Position numbers and translations under genes: made by a program. Below, one piece after another: positions 11,174-21,239 of a stretch of DNA of 55,795 nt. The notes below the pieces were generated by a model. It saw only the letters and a list, made by a program, of their open reading frames with translations, was not told where the DNA came from and made no database searches. The DNA comes from Stentor coeruleus (taxonomy: Eukaryota > Ciliophora > Heterotrichea > Heterotrichida > Stentoridae): positions 1 through 55,795 of the forward strand of contig MPUH01000419.1 in assembly GCA_001970955.1 (NCBI GenBank), in the 5' to 3' direction. Every line of letters starts with the position of its first letter. Within the stretch, counting starts at the first letter, position 1.

Positions 11174-13528
11174 ATGTTTAGAAGTGAAAAGATAATGAAA
11201 GCAAAAAGTCCTCAAAGTGCTCGTGCAATAGAAGAAGATGATTATCTAGACAATTCTTTACTAGAACCTGATCAGTTAGTTTTTTCAGTACTAAAACCTT
11301 CAAACAACCCAACGAAACAAAGGATATCATATCTATGGAAAAGAACTAGAATACTTATAAAAGCTCTTTCACGATTAATAAAAGTTTGGAAGGATATTCA
11401 ACTATACGGATGTTCAAAAAACCATTTAGAAACAGATTTTGCCCGAAGAGAAAGTGATGAGATTTCAACACATTTTAAAGGAGATAAGTATTTGTTTCAA
11501 CCTGAAGGAAATTTTATTAAAGCTTGGTCTTTTGTTATAATTTTACTATTGATATATACAGCTTCTGTTGTTCCTTATAAGCTATGTTTTGTTGATGAAA
11601 CAAGTTATGGATGGTATATATACGATACTCTAGTTGATTGTTTATTTGTATGTGATATTTTTGTAACTTTTAATACAACATGTCAAGATGAAGAGATGAA
11701 AGTTATTGTAGAGAGAAAAAGTATAGCGATTAATTATGTTAAAACCTGGTTTTTTATTGATTTTATTGCTTGCATCCCTTTTCAATTGTTAATTTCTAAT
11801 AGTCAAAGCTATAACAAGCTCATAAGAATCGCTAGAATCCCAAGACTCTACAAAGTTTTACGATTCCTCAAGCTCCTTAAATTTACCAGGACACTAAGTT
11901 CTATTGAGTTTTTTAACAAACTTTTTGAACTTCTAAACGTCACAGATGGTATTATAAGAATGGGTAAATTTTTCATAATGTTCCTCCTGGTTATCCATAT
12001 AAACGGATGCATATGGTATTTTATCGCAAGAATTGATGACTTAAATAATGAAACATGGCTTATAAGATACAATACAGATTTTTTATCAAATGGAGATTTA
12101 TATCTAATGTCAATATATTTTGTCATGCAAACAATAGCAACAATAGGATTTGGGGATATTGTCCCATTTACAATAATTGAAAGGGTTTATGCATTATTAC
12201 TCATGATTATAGGTGTTGGGTTTTATTCTTATATAGTAGGTAACCTTTCAAATATAGTCAAAACTTTAGATAATGATTTTGTCAGAATTAAAATCATGTT
12301 AACAGCACTTAATGAGTTCGCAAAAGCTACAAAACTACCTTTACAATTAAAAGATAAAATCAAAAGGCATATAGAAACAGAATCAGTTTCAAATATCATG
12401 AGCTTTCCTAGGGATTCTTTAATTAAAGAACTCCCTGGAGCACTGAAAAAGGAGTTGAGGATACAAATGCATAATAAAATTGTGGAGAAAATTCTGTTTT
12501 TTCAAGATAAAGATGAACAGTTTATAGCAAGATTTGTTGGGAAAATGAAGAAAATGGAAGTTATAACTGGGGAATATGTTTATATGTTTGGCGATTATTC
12601 AGAAGAAATATATTTTATATGTAGAGGAAGGGTTGTTATGAAAGCGGATAATGGGATGGTTTTTAAGAATTATATGCAAGGATCGTATTTTGGAGAGTTA
12701 GAAACTTTGAATAACATAACTAGAAAGTGTTCAGCCCAAGCTATATCTTCGAAAACAGCATTGATGATTATAACAAAAAGAGATTTTCTATGTATAATGA
12801 AAGATTATCCTGAAGTTCTAAGTGAAGTTAAAGCTACGGCTAAACTTCGAGAACAGAAAATATTAGAAATTCACAATAATTTATTATCAATAAAAGCTTC
12901 ATGTGCCTTAAGCAAATCAAAAACAAGTAAAGATAATGAAAATTTCGGCCCAAAACCTATGACAAGTCGTCAAGGCTGGAAAAATTTTCTAAAACAAAGC
13001 TTAGGAATTACTCCTACTAAAGATCCTCCATGTAAAATTGAATCTTCAGTATGGGATGAATATGCAAAATATAAAGACAATAATGATTCCAATAAAAAAT
13101 TCATCCATAACAATTCTTTAACTGAACTTCTTAAAAGAGTAAATACTAAGAAAATTATTCCTAGACCTAAAATATTTTCTATATTACCTCGTGGAACTTT
13201 TTCTAAACCATTTCTACAAACAAGAAAAGATAAAAAAATAATATCAAATAATGAACTTGAAATTGATGATTATAGTCCTATGATATCTATGAATGAAAGC
13301 AATGAAAGTTTTAATTTAAAAAAAGATGAGGGGAAAAAAAATGTGAAGTTGGAAGATTGTCTTGGGGATTTAATTAATGATTTACATGAAAGTGAAAAAT
13401 TAGCTGAAAAGAGGTTTTGTGAAGTTAGTAAGGAACTTGAAGAAATTTCTAATAGGCAACTTGAGGTTAAAGCTAGATTAGAAGAGTTTTTTGTAAATAA
13501 TATAAATTTTAGTTATAGATGCCCATAA
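11174..13528 (+). CDS. Cyclic-nucleotide-gated-type K+ channel 1
   Basis: The 784-residue protein has the EAG/HCN/CNG channel plan. Six spans begin near residue 115. The S4-like helix RIARIPRLYKVLRFLKLLKF carries regularly spaced positive residues. The pore near residue 320 reads TIATIGFGDIVP, a GFGD selectivity filter as in several EAG-type K+ channels. A C-linker follows, then a cyclic-nucleotide-binding domain at about 455-550 with GSYFGELETL and a following TRKCSA; the phosphate-binding cassette therefore keeps Glu and Arg. The C-terminal 230 residues are low-complexity and end in a coiled coil. It would sit in the cell or ciliary membrane and control K+ flux and membrane potential. Such channels are greatly expanded in ciliates. 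A second paralogue lies 8 kb away. The first ATG is used; another Met follows nine codons later. Confidence 0.93.
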   Translation: MFRSEKIMKAKSPQSARAIEEDDYLDNSLLEPDQLVFSVLKPSNNPTKQRISYLWKRTRILIKALSRLIKVWKDIQLYGCSKNHLETDFARRESDEISTHFKGDKYLFQPEGNFIKAWSFVIILLLIYTASVVPYKLCFVDETSYGWYIYDTLVDCLFVCDIFVTFNTTCQDEEMKVIVERKSIAINYVKTWFFIDFIACIPFQLLISNSQSYNKLIRIARIPRLYKVLRFLKLLKFTRTLSSIEFFNKLFELLNVTDGIIRMGKFFIMFLLVIHINGCIWYFIARIDDLNNETWLIRYNTDFLSNGDLYLMSIYFVMQTIATIGFGDIVPFTIIERVYALLLMIIGVGFYSYIVGNLSNIVKTLDNDFVRIKIMLTALNEFAKATKLPLQLKDKIKRHIETESVSNIMSFPRDSLIKELPGALKKELRIQMHNKIVEKILFFQDKDEQFIARFVGKMKKMEVITGEYVYMFGDYSEEIYFICRGRVVMKADNGMVFKNYMQGSYFGELETLNNITRKCSAQAISSKTALMIITKRDFLCIMKDYPEVLSEVKATAKLREQKILEIHNNLLSIKASCALSKSKTSKDNENFGPKPMTSRQGWKNFLKQSLGITPTKDPPCKIESSVWDEYAKYKDNNDSNKKFIHNNSLTELLKRVNTKKIIPRPKIFSILPRGTFSKPFLQTRKDKKIISNNELEIDDYSPMISMNESNESFNLKKDEGKKNVKLEDCLGDLINDLHESEKLAEKRFCEVSKELEEISNRQLEVKARLEEFFVNNINFSYRCP

Positions 13529-13641
13529 ATATATTGAAGATAGTGGAGAATATAAAATATTCATAAAATAATTATTTTCTTAAAACATAAAAATCATTTA
13601 TCTTGTCAACATCATAAAAATCCATCTCTATATAAAAAATA

Positions 13642-14994
13642 ATGGGAAGCTGCCGGTCTTTTCCAAAATACCGAATGGTAGCAGCAAAATCACTCTTCAG
13701 CACAACAAAAAAATACAGAAAAACAGCCCAATGCAAAGTAAAACAAAGAAATGCCCAATCCAAAATCACAGGTTTTGACGAGTACAGTTTAAATCTTCCT
13801 GAAGCTTTAGAGATTTCCTCTTTCAAAACCTTACTACCAGGTTCAACTTTCTGGATGAGCACCTGTATGATTCCATCAGTCAACCACAAAGGTTCATCAA
13901 GATCAAATTGTCAAGATCTTTGCCGAATTTTAGTTTACGAAGACATAATATTCATTTTATTATTCGATGGTTATGGTTCAGAAGGTCAACTAGTATCATA
14001 TATTTGCATGCAAGAATCTGAAGACTTTTTCTATAAAAGTTACACAAAGTATGTAAAAACCAATTAGTCAAATCCATTAGAATTCCTTAAAGCCCTTACA
14101 ATTCATTTAGATCTTTGTTTAACTTCAAAAGCTGGACTAGGAATAGAAAACTCAGGTTGGTATTTTATATATAGTTCTGAATTATTATGTATAATCAAAA
14201 ATTGGAATATTTATATAACATATCTTGGGGATACACGTGCTGTTATGTCAACTGTATCATCTAAAAAAAAACTTGGGAAAAATGCTTTGGTTCCATATCA
14301 ATTAACTAAAGAACATAGACCTGAAATGGATGAAGAGTTTCAAAGGATTATAAATTTTGGTGGACGTGTACAAAAACTTATAAACACAAATGGAAATCTT
14401 AAAGGACCATTTAGAGTATGGGAAGCTGTGAGAAATACACCTGGGCTTACTATTTCTAGAAGTTTAGGTAATCCTAATTGTAAACATATTGGGATATCTT
14501 CTGATCCTGGGGAATATAATGGGGTTATTAGTATGGAAAATGATTATTTTTTAGTTATTGCTTCTGATGGAGTTTGGGATGTTATGGATAATCAGGAGGT
14601 TACGAATTTTGTTGAAGCGTATAGGGAATCTTGTGTCAAAGGGATTGATGTTATACCTGAAGATGATGAAGTTTCTTTTTATAATGCGTGTATTGCTCAG
14701 TTGTTATGTGAAGAAGCTAGGGCGAGATGGATTATGAAGATTGAAGATGATGATACAGCTATGGATGATATTTCGTGTGCTATTATTGAATTTAAACAAC
14801 CATCACCTAATGTTGAAGTAATACATGATGCTGCAGTTACAGGATCCAATATGGAGGAAATGAAAGAAAGAGAGTTGAGGACTGCGGCTACAATTATTAA
14901 TAGCTCGCCTATGAGGGCACCTACGATAAAAGAGCCTCGTCGAAATAGTGCTCTTGGAGTTAGTATTTATAATTCGAAGACAGAGATGCTATAA
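13642..14994 (+). CDS. PP2C-type protein phosphatase with N-myristoylation motif
   Basis: Two frames join through a 15-nt intron at 14053-14067 (phase 0) into 445 residues. PP2C (PPM) landmarks occur in order: SNCQD (usual N..ED), LFDGYGSEG (usual DGHGG.G), YLGDTRAVM (usual GDSRA), EHRPEMDEEFQRI...GG (usual DHKP..E..RI...GG), ISRSLGN, ASDGVWDVM and DDISC. These enzymes are Mn/Mg-dependent Ser/Thr phosphatases; the metal-binding Asp residues in DG, SDG and DDIS are present, but the DGHG His is Tyr, the first Glu is Gln, and SGTT is replaced by SGW. Activity may be altered. The N-terminus MGSCRS fits an N-myristoylation site with a neighbouring Cys for palmitoylation, so it is probably membrane-bound. 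It lies between two cyclic-nucleotide-linked genes. Confidence 0.9.
14053..14067 (+). other. 15-nt intron
   Basis: GTAAAAACCAATTAG, phase 0. It joins FYKSYTKY to SNPLEFLKAL and restores the middle of the PP2C domain. Confidence 0.93.
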
Positions 14995-15221
14995 TTAATT
15001 TTTATATTAAATAGCTTCAAAGTTTTCCTTTTAACTAAAATCATAATTATCTAAGCGGTTAGATATGATATTTTAAGTATAAAAAGTTATCAATTAGATT
15101 AGTATTAAAAATCACTTAAAAAGTATAAATTGTTGATATTTAGTTTGAAAAGTTTGTAAAATTATTACTCCACCTATTTCTAAAACTACAAAAAAGCAAT
15201 AATTTCAGTCAAAGATGTATA

Positions 15222-17705
15222 ATGAGCTTACACAAAATAAAAAGCACAAATAGCCAGTTAGCAAAAAAAAGGTCTAGAAGTTCAACAAAACGGCAATCAA
15301 TTGTAAAAACTTTTACTGAAGAATCTTATACTCAATTGCAAGACCCTAATGGCCCACTTAGTATGGTAAAAACATTTAATATAATCGACTTCACAGATGA
15401 AAATTCGCCAAGTAATGATTCCTTATGCAACTACTATTTTTCTAAAGGCCTTGAACAATATAAATCCTTCGAATACTTTTCCGCTATCCATACCTTCAAA
15501 AGAGCAACAGCCTACGATCAAGAAAACTTTGAAAGCATCATAAATCTAGGAGGTTGTTACTTTCGTTTACAAATGATGGAAGAAGCTATAGCATCATATG
15601 CTAAAGCTATTAAAATCCATCCTTTTAACTATATAGGCTATTATAACAAATCACTAAGCGAAATACAATTACAAGAATACAACCGAGTCATTATCACAAT
15701 AGACCATGCTCTAACAGTCCTCCAAGACCCACCAGAAGAACTATACAAAATAAGAACCTACGTGCTTTTTCAATCAGGTCGTGTTGCAAATATCACCAAC
15801 AACTTGCAAGTCCAAAACGGTTTTGAGACAACGAAATTCAAATCATCTCGTAAAATTAACACTCAATCCCCATCTTTAGCTAAACAAAGCTCTAGACCAA
15901 GAGCCACTTCAGCTCATCGTGGGAATATTAAAAGACATACAATTTGGCATCTTTTCCCAAATACAAATACAACATTTATCCAAGTTCAAGAATTAGAAAC
16001 TCATTCAATTGGAAAAACTATATCCCAAGAAACATCAGCAACAATATCCCCAAAACAAAAAATGAGAATATTATTTAAAAATACTCAAAATCAACCTCCA
16101 GAGATAAAACCTAATAAAATTTCTGAAAACAAAGATTTTTTTAAAGATAAATTATATTCAATAGAACCAAAACCAATATATCAACCTGGGATAATACAAA
16201 TAAATGCCTTAGATCGATATGAAGATTTTCTTGAAGATAAAGAAACAGCAAGTAAGTTTATTCAAAACATAAAAGCTTTAAGAAAATACGTGGCAAAAGA
16301 TTTAGAACGTGTTGAAGAGCTAAAAGAACTAGTAAAACCTAACGAATATCAATTTATAAGTGAAAATGAGATAAAAGTATTAATAGAAGAGTTTAAAAAG
16401 GAAGAAAGGAACTTAGAAAAAATAGATAAAATTGCTATGAAACTTGAGTTCTTACAAAAATTCCCTTTACCAATGAGAGAAAGTATATATTTATGTGCGT
16501 ATATAAGCAAATTCAAACCTGGACAAGTGATTTTTAACGATGGTGACCCTGGAGATTCTATGTATGTCATAATAAAAGGTTCAGTTATAATGAACAAAAT
16601 GATGCATGAAATAAGAAATTACCCTGTTATTATAAGTTCTTTATATGATGGAAGACAATTTGGTGATACTTCAATTTTAAGTTCATTAACTGAACAAGAA
16701 AATCGTAAAGGAACTTGTGTTGTTACTGAGCCTTCAACTTTGCTTATAATACCAAAACAAGAGTATAAAAATTTATTGTTTAAGTATTTAAAACCAGAAC
16801 TTGAAGCTAAAGTTAATTTTTTAACTACAGTTAGATTGTTTAGAGATACAGAAATTGNCGTTGTTACTGAGCCTTCAACTTTGCTTATAATACCAAAACA
16901 AGAGTATAAAAATTTATTGTTTAAGTATTTAAAGCCAGAACTTGAAGCTAAAGTTAATTTTTTAACTACAGTTAGATTGTTTAGAGATACAGAAATTGCT
17001 GCTTTATATACTTTAGCTTCAAATGTACAGATTATCAAATCAGGGCTTGGAGATGTGATTTTAGCTAAAGGGGAAATTCCTAAAGGGATGTATATTGTGG
17101 CTAAGGGACATGTTGAAGTTGTCACTGAGGGTTTTGTAAAAAAACAGTCCAAACCTAGAATATATGGCAATGCGAAAATTAGAGAAAAATCCCCTAAGCC
17201 TTTTTATACTGGGAATGCTTCACCATCTTCATCACCGAAAATCAAATCAGCAGATATGACTTCTAATGCTGAAGGGTTTATGAAAGTATATTATAAATCT
17301 CAATCCGCAGATGTACAAGAGAATATTGTCAAAGATAAAATCTTAAACTTTGTCCTTCATTCAACTGAGTTCTTTGGGGGGAAAACACTTATAGATGGGG
17401 AGATTTTTTCAGGTCTTCTTATCAAAGCAACACCTTCGAAATTCTCTTTTATCGCAAAATCTTCTGTAGTAGAAATCATGATTATAACAAAAGACTTCCT
17501 TCAATTCCTAGACTCAAATACTGAGTTTAGGCTTAAAAACTATCTAAGCAAAGTCTTCCATATAGACTCTCCAGATGATACTAACCCACAAGAAATGGAT
17601 GATTTATTCAATAAATGGCAACAATACAAACAAGAACTCACTGAAGATATAAGAAGACTTAAATATCTAGAAAGGAACAAAATGGATTTTCCTTATATAA
17701 GATAA
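15222..17705 (+). CDS. TPR protein with two cyclic-nucleotide-binding domains
   Basis: Residues 70-185 form TPR repeats (for example NLGGCYFRLQMMEEAIASYAKAI). Residues 420-520 form a first cyclic-nucleotide-binding fold (GQVIFNDGDPGDSMYVIIKGSV, then RQFGDTSIL), and a second follows (GDVILAKGEIPKGMYIVAKG, then EFFGGKTLIDG). Both phosphate-binding cassettes depart from the FGE..L....RxA consensus, so nucleotide binding is uncertain. The frame as written carries a 47-codon duplication centred on the N at 16858 that splits the end of the first domain; collapsing it gives about 780 residues and a normal two-domain layout. It is not a kinase or channel; it may be a scaffold or sensor in the same signalling environment as the two channels nearby. 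Its stop abuts the next ATG. Confidence 0.88.
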   Translation: MSLHKIKSTNSQLAKKRSRSSTKRQSIVKTFTEESYTQLQDPNGPLSMVKTFNIIDFTDENSPSNDSLCNYYFSKGLEQYKSFEYFSAIHTFKRATAYDQENFESIINLGGCYFRLQMMEEAIASYAKAIKIHPFNYIGYYNKSLSEIQLQEYNRVIITIDHALTVLQDPPEELYKIRTYVLFQSGRVANITNNLQVQNGFETTKFKSSRKINTQSPSLAKQSSRPRATSAHRGNIKRHTIWHLFPNTNTTFIQVQELETHSIGKTISQETSATISPKQKMRILFKNTQNQPPEIKPNKISENKDFFKDKLYSIEPKPIYQPGIIQINALDRYEDFLEDKETASKFIQNIKALRKYVAKDLERVEELKELVKPNEYQFISENEIKVLIEEFKKEERNLEKIDKIAMKLEFLQKFPLPMRESIYLCAYISKFKPGQVIFNDGDPGDSMYVIIKGSVIMNKMMHEIRNYPVIISSLYDGRQFGDTSILSSLTEQENRKGTCVVTEPSTLLIIPKQEYKNLLFKYLKPELEAKVNFLTTVRLFRDTEIXVVTEPSTLLIIPKQEYKNLLFKYLKPELEAKVNFLTTVRLFRDTEIAALYTLASNVQIIKSGLGDVILAKGEIPKGMYIVAKGHVEVVTEGFVKKQSKPRIYGNAKIREKSPKPFYTGNASPSSSPKIKSADMTSNAEGFMKVYYKSQSADVQENIVKDKILNFVLHSTEFFGGKTLIDGEIFSGLLIKATPSKFSFIAKSSVVEIMIITKDFLQFLDSNTEFRLKNYLSKVFHIDSPDDTNPQEMDDLFNKWQQYKQELTEDIRRLKYLERNKMDFPYIR
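16719..16998. other. 139-bp direct duplication around a single N, likely assembly join
   Basis: Sequence 16719-16857 recurs at 16860-16998 with one base difference, separated by the N at 16858 and one other base. The offset of 141 happens to be 47 codons, so the reading frame stays open and the artefact is easy to miss. The duplicated peptide covers the last strand and helix of the first nucleotide-binding domain. Confidence 0.85.
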
Positions 17706-19016
17706 ATGGCTGCTAATTCTTTTTCTAAACAACTTTCTGAGATGCTTTTCAATACAGGGCAAAGACCAGGTAAGTATTTATTATCAGTATTACAGAATCG
17801 TTTAGATAAAGAGCTACAAAATCTTTACTTTGAGCAAATGATGTTTCAAGGAGCATTTTTAGCAAAATGTGCTGAATGGAAAGGTATAGAAAAATATAAG
17901 GAAATTGCTGAAGATACTAATAATATGAGCATTGAAGAACATAAGATTTTTGTCAATGGGGAGTATACAGAACAGACATATAAGATTTTATTGGCTATGC
18001 ATAAGATATCTAGGAATATCCCTGTAATATATGATCCTAGGAATTATTCGACAAGTACATCTTTGCTTGATCCGAATATGTTTCCTATTCACACAATGTA
18101 AGAGCAAAATAGTTCTACTAAGGATATTTTTGTTATATATGAGTCAATATGGGATACACATAAAAAAAATACAGAGCCAAAACTTATGGATAAAGTTGGG
18201 CATATATTGAAAATAGAAAAATCAAGTATTAATCATCCTCAAGCTGGAAATGGAGTTTTTGTGTATAGTGATAATCCTATTTATCCTGGAACGTTACTTG
18301 GATTTTTTCCAGGGGTTATTTATAATAAAGATACGATAAATAAATCAAAAATTTTGAATAGGTCAATGACGGAATTGCCTTATTTACTTAGATGGAATGG
18401 TAATGCTGTGTTTCATGATGAACATTTGTTTTATCCACCTTTTAAGCTTGGGTATGGAGCTGAGGAGTATATTGAAATGAGAGAAAAGAATAAGAAAGAA
18501 ATGCCGATTGAAGTGTTACCACAACAAATTAACCCTTATGCTTTAGGACATTTAATCAACCATCCTCCACCTGGAGTACCTCCTAATGCTTGTTTAATCG
18601 ACTTTGAAATCCCAGAAAGTTTTTTCCCATCCTTCCTTCTCAAGCATTTTCCTTACATGCGTTATTCTATAAGCCCATCAGCTCCCCCAACCCCTTTTCA
18701 CACAATCGGGATAATTTCATTAAACACACTTAAAAACGAAGAATTATTTATAAACTACGGGACTGAAAGATTCCAACAAAACTACATCCCAGATTGGTTT
18801 GAAGATCCTCCAGACAATTTTCCTATAGCTAATTTTTTATGTAAAGAAGATTGTTTGCATGATTTTTCACGACTTAATAAAATGCTTATGAAATGGGATT
18901 CAATATCAATGAGCGAATTTGAGAAGCTTGAAAAATCTATGTTAAATGATAGAGAACAGAGGAAAAAAACTACACTTGAAGAACCGAAATTGTTTGAGAA
19001 ATACTATAAAAAATAA
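17706..19016 (+). CDS. SETD9-like SET-domain protein
   Basis: A 15-nt intron at 18098-18112 joins two frames into 431 residues. The N-terminal 130 residues are helical. The SET-like domain contains NGVFVYSDNPIYPGTLLGFFPG, then INPYALGHLINHPPPG..PNACLIDFEIP, and GIISLNTLKNEELFINYG. The order and spacing match SETD9 (NPLAVGQYVNN...ANVCYQEFDVP, then ALRDINQGEELFSNYY). SET proteins are usually lysine methyltransferases using S-adenosylmethionine; the NH..P and ELF.NYG motifs that form the cofactor and active site are present in recognisable form, but the substrate is unknown. The ATG directly follows the stop of the preceding gene with no spacer, which is unusually tight for two nuclear genes. 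Confidence 0.8.
18098..18112 (+). other. 15-nt intron
   Basis: GTAAGAGCAAAATAG, interrupting a codon after its second base. It joins NMFPIHT to ISTKDIFVIYES in frame with the SET domain. Confidence 0.93.
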
Positions 19017-19040
19017 AATTTAGGTTATAATTTAACTGCT

Positions 19041-19352
19041 ATGGAGGAAAATACTAAAGCACAAAAACATATTGAAGAATTGAAGAAAATATATAATGAG
19101 ATTGTTGTAGAAATTGATGAACAAGAAGCTGAATGCGACCAAATCAAAAAGAGAATGGCTGAGATTGATTTGAGGATAAAAGCTTTGAATGAAAACATTG
19201 GAGTTATGAGTCATAAAAAAGGATGCTTGGATGTTTTATTAGACGAAATTGATATTGGTTATGATAAAATTCTTGCAAGTTCTCAGTGCTTATCGGTTTT
19301 AGCTTCAAGAAAACTCAGAATGCTTAAAAGAAAGTATTCAAAATATATATGA
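19041..19352 (+). CDS. SSNA1: SSNA1/DIP13-like small coiled-coil microtubule protein
   Basis: The 103-residue protein is almost entirely one coiled coil (human SSNA1 is about 119). The C-terminal half matches the family best: YDKILASSQCLSVLASRKLRML aligns with the family segment YLKILESSQTLLSVLKREA. SSNA1 (NA14, DIP13 in Chlamydomonas) forms fibrils, binds and branches microtubules, and sits at basal bodies and axonemes. In a ciliate with dense ciliary rows this fits a basal-body role. The gene has a TGA stop, is intronless and lies 24 bp after the SET gene. Confidence 0.78.
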   Translation: MEENTKAQKHIEELKKIYNEIVVEIDEQEAECDQIKKRMAEIDLRIKALNENIGVMSHKKGCLDVLLDEIDIGYDKILASSQCLSVLASRKLRMLKRKYSKYI

Positions 19353-19388
19353 AATATCTAATTAGAAGGTATCAATTAGTATAAATAA

Positions 19389-21239
19389 ATGCTGGACTCT
19401 AATGAATCAGAGTTAGAAGGAAAATCATTGTCTTATATGATGAATATAAGAACTGGAGTTGAGCTTTGGGATGTTGCAAGAAAAAAAATAAGAACATTTG
19501 TTAGGATTGGATTATCTGGTATACAAACTTCTACTAATCGTGTTGCAACAGAAATAGAATTTGCTTTAAGCGAATCTAAAGACCTTGGAATATTATTTCA
19601 CCCAAGAAGAGGGTTTAAAGCGTATTGGAATATCCTTATGTCATTCATTCTGTTTTACTCTATCATAATATCACCTTATGCACTTGCTTTTAATTATACA
19701 AAAAATTGCAACAACTGGTGTAGTTTCGACCTCATGACCGATTTTATATTATTAATTGATGTTTTGCTGAAATTTAATACTGCAGTATATGATTGGGATA
19801 AAACTTTAATCAAAAGTCACAAAGAAATTGCCACTCATTATATTAAAACTTGGTTTTTTTTCGACTTGGCATCAGCTTTGCCTTATGAGTTAATCAGTTT
19901 TGAAAATGACTACCAACAAACTGATTTGCATATAATAAACATAATTACAAGGTTGCTGTATGGGAAAAAAATGTTTATAGCAGCAAGGTTTTTACGGTTA
20001 TTCAAAATTATATCTAGTTTTAAATACTGCAAACTTATAAAAAGATTGCAAAATTATATGATGTTGAGTCATAGTACTATGAGATTAATACAAGCTTTAG
20101 CTAAAATATTGATAAGTGTACATATTATGGCTTGTTTTTGGGCTATGGCTGCAAAACTTTCGAATTATTCACCTGATTCATGGACTTATAGATATAATCC
20201 ATCTGCTAATGATGATGGGAATATTTACTTATTAGCTGTTTATTATGCTTTAACAACACTTGCTACTATAGGATATGGAGATATTTCCCCAAAAACTTCT
20301 TATGAAATGTGCTTGGCTATAATATGGATGTTCACTGCAGTTTATTTCCTTAGTTTTAATATAAGCAGTCTTAGTAGTATTTTCTCTGAAGCCAACTACA
20401 AAAAAAATGTCCTCATGCAAAGAATGGCCATGCTTGAAGACTACACAAAAAGCCAACGTATAAGCCACTTGCTTAAAAAAAAAATGAAAAGGGAAATCAA
20501 AGATAAAGTCTCACGAATGAATCACAGTGCAGAAGATCGAGAAGAAATTATTTCCTATCTTCCAATAGAACTAAAATATGAAGTTGCTATGACAATGCAC
20601 AAAGGTGTGATCAATGAATTCCCATTCTTTAAAGAAAAAGAGCATAATTTTATAGCAAACATCTTCCCGAAACTCTATAGTAAAATCCTAAACATTGGTG
20701 AAGTTATTTTTATGCAAAGTCAAATATCCGAAGAAATTTTTTTCATATCAAAAGGCCGAGTAAATCTTATCTACGGTGAAGAAAATCAACCATTTCGTGT
20801 TATTTCTTTAGGTCAATATTTTGGTGACTACGACTCAATATTTGAAAAAAGAAGGGCATATGGGGCAATATGTCGTCAATATACCCATTTACTAGTTATG
20901 AGTTCTGATTTAACACAGAGATTTAGAAGAGATTTCCCATCAATATGGTTTGAATTTAAACAAATATCTGAACATAGGCATCATATGAATATGAGAGCAT
21001 TAGCTGAAATGATAGTAATAAGAAGAATAAATAGAGAAGGAAGAATGTCAAAAATCAGTATGGTCGATATACAAAAACTCATAAAAGTTCAAATGCAGTT
21101 GTTAAATTTTAGAAGTAAAGAAGTTAATTTTGATGAGTTAAGGAAAAAGAACATTGGGAATATGAGAAAAGCTATTTTAGAGCAGAGGGAGATATTGTTT
21201 AGAATACTTACTTATTTGAATAATAAAAAGTGTATATAA
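19389..21239 (+). CDS. Cyclic-nucleotide-gated-type K+ channel 2
   Basis: A 616-residue six-span channel related to the one at 11174. Spans start near residue 80; the S4-like region AARFLRLFKIISSFKYCKLIKRL is basic. The pore near residue 292 reads TTLATIGYGDISP, a canonical GYGD K+ filter. The C-linker leads to a nucleotide-binding fold at about 430-515 (GEVIFMQSQISEEIFFISKGRV, then GQYFGDYDSIF). The cassette has FGD instead of FGE and lacks the consensus Arg-Ala pair, so regulation by cyclic nucleotide is doubtful. The C-terminus is shorter than that of channel 1 and ends in a helical segment. Membrane location and K+ conduction are inferred from the family. Confidence 0.92.
   Translation: MLDSNESELEGKSLSYMMNIRTGVELWDVARKKIRTFVRIGLSGIQTSTNRVATEIEFALSESKDLGILFHPRRGFKAYWNILMSFILFYSIIISPYALAFNYTKNCNNWCSFDLMTDFILLIDVLLKFNTAVYDWDKTLIKSHKEIATHYIKTWFFFDLASALPYELISFENDYQQTDLHIINIITRLLYGKKMFIAARFLRLFKIISSFKYCKLIKRLQNYMMLSHSTMRLIQALAKILISVHIMACFWAMAAKLSNYSPDSWTYRYNPSANDDGNIYLLAVYYALTTLATIGYGDISPKTSYEMCLAIIWMFTAVYFLSFNISSLSSIFSEANYKKNVLMQRMAMLEDYTKSQRISHLLKKKMKREIKDKVSRMNHSAEDREEIISYLPIELKYEVAMTMHKGVINEFPFFKEKEHNFIANIFPKLYSKILNIGEVIFMQSQISEEIFFISKGRVNLIYGEENQPFRVISLGQYFGDYDSIFEKRRAYGAICRQYTHLLVMSSDLTQRFRRDFPSIWFEFKQISEHRHHMNMRALAEMIVIRRINREGRMSKISMVDIQKLIKVQMQLLNFRSKEVNFDELRKKNIGNMRKAILEQREILFRILTYLNNKKCI

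Noticed and set aside
13572..13889. 105-codon minus-strand open frame opposite the PP2C start
   Set aside because: It is the shadow of the PP2C coding sequence on the other strand.
15222..17705. A genuine third nucleotide-binding half-domain in the TPR protein
   Set aside because: The extra 47 residues are an exact copy abutting an N and are best explained by an unmerged contig overlap.
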